The notes beneath the pieces were generated by a model, which was not told the DNA's origin, searched no databases, and saw only the letters and a list, made by a program, of their open reading frames with translations. A stretch of 64,000 bases of DNA from Epiperipatus broadwayi (Eukaryota; Onychophora; Udeonychophora; Euonychophora; Peripatidae). The position numbers and the translations under genes are program-made. Positions within the stretch are counted from its first letter, which is position 1, and the number at the start of each line of letters is the position of its first letter. The stretch is taken from positions 2,516,445 to 2,580,444 of the forward strand of contig JAQFVV010006216.1 in assembly GCA_028023455.1 (NCBI GenBank), read 5' to 3'. Shown one piece after another: positions 57,980 through 64,000 of the stretch.

Positions 57980-60880
57980 AATATGCATATTTATCTTACA
58001 CCTATCAATTTATATAGTTTTAAAATGAACTCTCCCATGTTACTATGGTTCTAAAGCAGTATGAAAAGAGACTATGTTTATATTTGGTATGTAATCAATT
58101 TCACCTATGCTAAAATACTTTCTAGATTGACTATTTCTCAAATGCAAACTGGCATTTTCATTTAATGTCTATCTAATAAGGACAGAAATGGTGATTGTTA
58201 TTTGAAAGTGTTCTATCAGAAATTATATGGTTAATGTTGGAAATACTAAATGTAATAATATTATATATATATATGCCTATCCACAAAAAAACAATAAACT
58301 TTTTGGACAACTTTATTACCATCCCATACAACACTTATATGTAAAAAATAGTATTAGAGATTCTGAAATTTTTTTAAAGAGCACAAAATGATTTCATTAT
58401 GCTGATCTAGGCAATACCACATTAAATTATTGACCTCATTAGAAGCAATTTGCCATTATTTGCTATCTCTAATAATATTTATAATAATACAGAATTTTTT
58501 CAGAAATGTTTAATGTAATATTGATTTAAAAACTGATAAATAATGTGCAGCTCATATAAATAAATAAAATAAAAAAGAATGCCTATAATTGAATTTATAA
58601 ATTATATTCAATTTGTAATTCTTTGTGATAATCCAATTACAAATCAAAAGAAAACACAAAAAATAAAATTAATAAGAGTAAATCTAGTCCAAATAGTTAT
58701 TGACAACATAAAATTTAATTTATATAGTTTTATATAATCTCAAAATAACTTCCAACAAACAATTTTTCAAACAATAAAATTATCAAAATATACATTTTTA
58801 AAAAAAGAAATGGTAAAATTAAATTATCAATGCATCAAATATTTGCATTAGAAAATAAGTAAATAATTAAATATAAAATTAACAATTAATAACTAGTTCT
58901 TTTTCTAATTTTCAACTTTTTTTTTTTTTTAGTTGTCTGCTAATAATTTTTATATAATATTGTAGAAAGGGAATACAATAAAATAATAATAAAAATATTT
59001 TAATTATGTGAGGCTCAAATGAAATAGCTTGTGATTAGTTATGAAAATTTCTTAAAGACAGTTTAATCACTATACATCAAAATAAAGATTAAAAATAAAT
59101 ATTGTATTATATAATAATGTTTAATAATAATATAGCCTTTAATGCTGCCTGCAGATGATAGATATTATGAGCTGAGTTTTGGTTTTACGATATCACTAAT
59201 TTGTCAATATATTTTGAAATAAAAACATGTCCAGCTAAATATTGTTAGATGCCAAATCATACAGAAAATCTTTTAAAAATACAACTTCAAGAGTCAGAAA
59301 ATCAAGTGAAAAAATATTATAAGTAAATTCCATCACATTCTTTCGTCAAAAATGATAGCACAACTATCCTTTATCTAAATTTTCTATCCTATAAATAAGC
59401 AACAATTCCATATTAGAATTTAAATCTAAATGTTAACTACTATATAGGTAATTTGATATAGCTTACTTCATAATGACCTAGATTTTGCATTCTTTACATA
59501 ACTATAATTAATTTTATTAATGAAACAACTACAAAAGTAACCAAATCATTATGAAATTTAAATTACTAAATTCTGCAGTATGTAGTGATCTAAAGTTGAA
59601 AACAATTATATCATTCAAAAGAAATTATAAACATATTCTATATTTTAATAATATAAGATCAACATGCAGATTGTTCAAAGTTTGATTACATTTTAAATAT
59701 AATAAAAATATGCATGTGGCTGCATAGTGATTCAAATCTTATAACATTTTTTTTACAAATTCTTGTTTACATGAAAAAAATATGCTACCATTCAAGGAAT
59801 TAAAAAAATATTCCCAGTTAATTAATAAGCTATCATTATTATCTTTTAATCAAAGTATTACAATGTATTGCAAAACAGCCTATTATATTGACTTATCAAT
59901 AATCATTTAGTAAGCACTCTAGGATTTTTGTAGATACTTTGGAGAACCACTGAATGACTACTCAAAATATAAAAACAATAAACGGAACAAGTAATGGAGT
60001 ATGATGGGGTTTTTTTGTTGTTGTTGTTGTTCTCAAATAGTAATCAAGAAAAGTAATATTGGTTATGTAAACAAAATTAAATACAAATAAAATGTTATGT
60101 GTAATTTTTTCAACAATGATGTTATAATTGATAAACAACTAAAAAAAAAAAAAATTTTAATTAAACAAATAAATAAGAACAAAAAAGATTATAAATTAAT
60201 TGTAAAAATATGAATTTGTCCAAAGTAATTTTTTTAAAAGAAAAAAGTGTTACAAATAAACAAAAGGAAAAAAAAATAGGAATTTAATTGTATGAAGTAA
60301 TTAAACTAATAAACTAAAAGAAAAATACAAATGAATTATCAAAATAATTTTAAAAAAATAAATAAATAAAGATTAAAGTGGAATATTGAAATCCCATTGC
60401 ATTGAAGTTGGCATAGGATGGCCACTTGTTGGAATAATGATTGAGCTGTCACACATTCTCTCTTGATAATGAGAATTAGGGTTTTCTTATCATGTTGTGA
60501 CATGCAGAAATTGCCAATTCCAACCCTCCACTTCCAAGTAACAAGAGCAAGTGTTAAATATCTTTCCTCTACATTTATATGTTATGAATATTGAAATTTT
60601 AATGTTTGTAGATAAATGAAATAAAAATTATTGCAATTTACAAATTGTTTCTACTATTTCTTAGAAAAATGCAAATAAGTTAAAAAACAACATCTTAATA
60701 CAAAAGGATCTCCCCTCCCCCCACCTAATGGTCACAAATAAAAATGAAATAAAAATCACATCCTATCACAAAAAGATACTCCAAAATCAACATTTATCAT
60801 TTAAAATTCAATAGCAAAGCATTTTGAGAATTTTTATCTATAAATAAAATAAAACTTCTCACTATTTATATTTTTATTAT
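57980..60880. other. AT-rich DNA, no gene seen
   Basis: (AT)n near 58,260, a T-run at 58,918 and (GTT)n at 60,017-60,031 are the only simple features. A less AT-rich patch at 60,390-60,545 has no recognisable coding content. Confidence 0.4.
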
Positions 60881-60992
60881 GAATATTAAAACAAGGCAAA
60901 ACTCTCTATACAGTAGTGCCACCCTATGCCAAACAGAGTAATCAATGGATGCCAGAAGGCTTGTGCATAAAATCCCTATCTTGTGCCTACTC

Positions 60993-61051
60993 ATCCAATA
61001 TCCCCAGACTAGTTTCTGGCTTGTGGCCTTTGTCAGTGAGGAGCTTTAGAT
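60993..61051 (-). ncRNA. Hammerhead-like ribozyme, core mutated (array unit 1)
   Basis: Core CTGACAA in place of CTGACGA. Stem II, GAAAC-TA-GTC and inner stem I CCTCA/TGGGG are intact; outer stem I is ATCTAA facing TTGGAT (a G-U pair). Probably inactive because G8 is lost. Confidence 0.55.
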
Positions 61052-61439
61052 CTGAGAGCACTGCACCTAGATCTTAGGATCTAATTCAACCCTCCAGCAG
61101 CCACCTTTCATCTCCACTTAACTACAAAGCTATGAGAACGAAATTGAAAACACAATAATACTTTCAATCTAAGCTCAACAGCTTATATAGTCATATGGGT
61201 TGAACTCAGTTCAGCACCCATACATTTTGGTGTCTTTGGCTCTTCAACAACCATAGTCACCACTATCCTATTAGGCAGGATTGGTGTTAAACCACCAAAC
61301 ATCACATGATCACCATCTCATACTAGCACATGTTATTAAACAAGGCAATACTCTATACAGTAGTGCCACCCTGTGCCAAACAGAGTAATCAATGGATGCC
61401 AGAAGGTTTGTGCATAAAATCCCTATCTAGTGCCTACTC

Positions 61440-61498
61440 ATCCAATATCCCCAGACTAGTTTCTGGCTTGTGGCCTTTGTCAGTGAGGAGCTTTAGAT
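61440..61498 (-). ncRNA. Hammerhead-like ribozyme, core mutated (array unit 2)
   Basis: Same sequence state as unit 1, including CTGACAA, showing that the mutation was present before the two units were copied. Confidence 0.55.
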
Positions 61499-61887
61499 CT
61501 GAGAGCACTGCACCTAGATCTTAGGATCTAATGCAACCCTCCAGCAGCCACCTTTCATCTCCACTTAACTACAAAGCTATGAGAACGAAATTGAAAACAC
61601 AATAATATTTTCAATCTAAGCTCAACAGCTTATATAGTCATATGGGTCTGAACTCAGTTCAGCACCCATACATTTTGGTGTCTTTGGCTCTTCAACAACC
61701 ATAGTCACCACTATCCTATTAGGCAGGATTGGTGTTAAACCACCAAACATCACATGATCACCATCTTATACTAGCACATGTTATTAAACAAGGCAATACT
61801 CTATACAGTAGTGCCACCCTGTGCCAAACAGAGTAATCAATGGATGCCAGAAGGTTTGTGCATAAAATCCCTATCTAGTGCCTATTC

Positions 61888-61946
61888 ATCCAATATCCCC
61901 AGATTAGTTTCTGGCTTGTGGCCTTCGTCAGTGAGGAGCTTTGGAT
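61888..61946 (-). ncRNA. Hammerhead-like ribozyme with intact heptamer (array unit 3)
   Basis: Core CTGACGA and GAAA are intact. Outer stem I ATCCAA/TTGGAT and inner stem I CCTCA/TGGGG are fully paired. The triplet is ATC in place of GTC, which hammerheads tolerate (NUH). The base of stem II has the family A-A apposition. Confidence 0.6.
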
Positions 61947-62412
61947 CTGAGAGCACTGCACCTAGATCTTAGGATCTAATGCAACCCTCCAGCAGCCACC
62001 CTTTATCTCCACTTAACTACAAAGTTATGAGAATGAAATTGAAAACACAATACTATTTTCAATCTAAGCTCAACAGCTTATATGGTCGGGTGGCACTACT
62101 GTATAGAGAGTTTTGCCTTGTTTAATAACAATTATGTGCTGGTATGAGATGGTGATCATGCGATGTTTGGTGGTTTAACACCAATCCTGCCTAATAGGAT
62201 AGTGGTGGCTATGGTTGTTGAAGAGCCAAAGACACCAAAATGTATGGGTGCTGAACTGAATTCAGACCCATATGACTACATAAGCTGTTGAGCTTAGATT
62301 GAAAATATTATTGTGTTTTCAATTTCATTCTCATAGCTTTGTAGTTAAGTGGAGATAAAAGGTGGTTGCTGAAGGGTAGCATTAGATCCTAGGATCTAGG
62401 TGCAGTACTCTC

Positions 62413-62473
62413 ATATTGAAAGCTCCTCACTGACGAAGGCCACAAGCCAGAAACTAGTCTGGGGATATTGGAT
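62413..62473 (+). ncRNA. Hammerhead-like ribozyme with intact core (inverted unit)
   Basis: CTGACGA at 62,430-62,436, GAAA at 62,450-62,453 and GTC at 62,457-62,459, with predicted cleavage after 62,459. Inner stem I CCTCA/TGGGG is fully paired. Outer stem I is disrupted (ATATTGAA where ATCCAA is expected). Confidence 0.6.
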
Positions 62474-62642
62474 GAGTAGGCACTAGATAGGAATTTTATG
62501 CACAAGCCTTCTGGCATCGATTGATTACTCTGTTTGGCACAGGGGGGGCACTACTGTATAGAGTTTTGCCTTGTTTAATAACAATTATGTGCTAGTATGA
62601 GATGGTGATCATGTGACGTTTGGTGGTTTAATATTAAAACAA

Positions 62643-64000
62643 CTTAATACAAATGTTATTAATGGGGGAGGAAAAAAAATCTATTATTTCTTCATGATAT
62701 TTAAGATTAGAAGGGAATACTACTAATCTTTAAAAAATATTGTTTAAGAGGGCAGAAGACTTACTACTCATTCACTAAAATTACATAACTTTGTTAAAAG
62801 TTTACTATTATTTAATTGTGTTCCAAAGAAGTACACAAAATATGCATTTTTATGTTTATTTTTGTTTCCTATTATTTGTTCCATTCATCGCTTGGTATTT
62901 TCACATTTTCAGTAATGGTTCAGTGGCCCCCCAAGTGTCTACAAAAGTCCAAGAGAACCTGCTAAATGATTATCAACTTATCTTTAAGGACATTAATTAT
63001 TATATACTAATTTTCTACATATATATATATAAAAAAAATTGTTTTCCATTAAAATATCCATAATAAAATTGGAAATTTTTCTCTTATTAGATATTAATAT
63101 TGCTAAAAAAATTCTAATTATTTTTGTATCAAAAGTGAATCTCTAGAGCCATAATGCATAAGAAATACCAAGTCTTTCTAATACATACATGAGTTTCACA
63201 GGCTAAACTGGCAGTTGGGATAAAAAGATAACACACAACCCTTATAAAAAACATGCTAGCGATAACACATATGGTCTATTTTAAAAATATCAAGGATATT
63301 AAAATGAATACTCATACTGTGTAGCAAAATGATAAAAATTAATTTTATACTAAAATATTTATACACCTGGGTCTCGTTTTATGCGGATTTTTTTAATGTG
63401 ATCTTGAAGCTATGAGATTCATGTTTCTTCTTAATATCATTTATGCGAATTTTCTTTTATACAATAAAGAAATTCATATTTCACTATATTTATTAGATAT
63501 CAAGAATTTAAATAATTAATAACTTATTTTGACTTGAAATACTTTTTTTTTCAAAAATATAATATTATATTAGCAGCTAACGTGAATATGGCCTAAAGCT
63601 ATTTAAGAATCTTAGCTTCTATATAAATAACCTACTTATATTTATGAGTAAATAATAATAACAATAGATTTATACTTACGAGTCTAAAAATATCGCAATA
63701 AATATTCAAAAATTTTAAACTTTTACAACATATTTTGTTAGATATATCAAAAATAAATATTGTTTTAGATTTTTAAAAATAATCAGAAATAACGAAGTTT
63801 TGTTGATTTTGTAAACTGAAAATAATCATTCTAATGATAATATATAATCTTTTTTTGTATTGAGATCTCATTTTTTTTAATGTAGAAACAAAATGTGAAC
63901 ATTTAAATTTTATTTCAGTAGTAAACAAAAATATCTATTAAATGAAGACAAATTTATTATTTTCTGATCAGTAATAATCATTTAATCATAGATTTTATGT
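62643..64000. other. Unassigned DNA at window end
   Basis: At 62,880-62,990 (plus) a T-rich tract ending in tttcag precedes a less AT-rich stretch that can be read as SNGSVAPQVSTKVQENLLND. It could be an exon, but no donor or family is recognised. (AT)n near 63,020; otherwise AT-rich. Confidence 0.25.

Larger units (their letters stand above)
60895..62629. mobile_element. Hammerhead-repeat array: tandem units plus inverted unit(s)
   Basis: A 1,735-bp insertion flanked by an exact 13-bp match, aatattaaaacaa, at 60,882-60,894 and 62,630-62,642; part of it could coincide with the element start. Three units run with the ribozyme strand on minus, with gagtaatcaatggatgcc at about 60,936, 61,383 and 61,831 (periods 447 and 448). 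The third is cut at about 62,085 and the sequence flips to the opposite orientation until 62,629. Units 1 and 2 are nearly identical, so the array is young or homogenised. Confidence 0.9.

Noticed and set aside
61330-61972. Two nearly identical 64-codon plus-strand frames
   Set aside because: They are the antisense of successive hammerhead units, not a duplicated gene.

Overview
This 64 kb window is strongly AT-rich, intron-and-repeat type DNA from an animal genome. There are no bacterial-type operons. Almost every long open frame is a shadow of a repeat. The repeat mix points to an invertebrate: RTE-type LINEs ending in (ATG)n-like tails, a LINE with an esterase domain, Penelope-like elements with a GIY-YIG nuclease, hAT and other terminal-inverted-repeat elements, tRNA-like SINEs and long trinucleotide microsatellites. 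I cannot name the species from the sequence.

Host genes. Two adjacent exons at 30.29-30.70 kb on the minus strand, each with consensus splice sites, encode part of the catalytic core of DNA ligase III. I did not find its other exons, so introns must be long. A second possible gene start lies at 6.11-6.36 kb (minus): a TATA box, an initiator, a 167-base leader, an ATG and a splice donor. A third promoter-like site (TATA plus initiator, plus strand) is at 26.03-26.06 kb.

Mobile elements. An SGNH-esterase/endonuclease/reverse-transcriptase LINE lies at 13.6-18.6 kb (minus), with another LINE remnant beside it at 12.4-13.5 kb. RTE remnants lie at 38.2-39.5 plus 42.9-44.9 kb (one copy split by a 3.4 kb insertion), 40.9-41.2, 17.6-17.9 and 53.3-54.9 kb, with a BovB-like RTE at 55.7-56.7 kb. 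Penelope-like remnants lie at 7.3-8.1, 48.6-50.8 and 50.9-51.6 kb. Cut-and-paste type elements lie at 27.7-28.5 kb (hAT-like) and 32.8-34.9 kb (tandem pair).

The most interesting content is a family of about 430-450 bp repeats at 6.9, 23.5-25.4, 36.9, 43.5, 46.6 and 60.9-62.6 kb. Each fuller unit carries a sequence that folds like a type I hammerhead ribozyme: CTGANGA, short stem II, GAAA, a minimal stem III, a GTC cleavage triplet, and a two-part stem I with an internal loop. Units occur as single insertions and as head-to-tail arrays with a period near 447 bp. Three insertions are bounded by exact 13-bp target-site duplications and a fourth by a 16-bp direct match. Several end in an inverted piece of themselves. 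This fits non-autonomous ribozyme-bearing retroelements (retrozyme-like) probably moved by Penelope-like machinery, whose remnants are in the same window. A different ribozyme-like motif sits in both arms of a foldback element at 22.46-22.82 kb.

All assignments are from reading the sequence by eye; no alignment, folding or database search was run.
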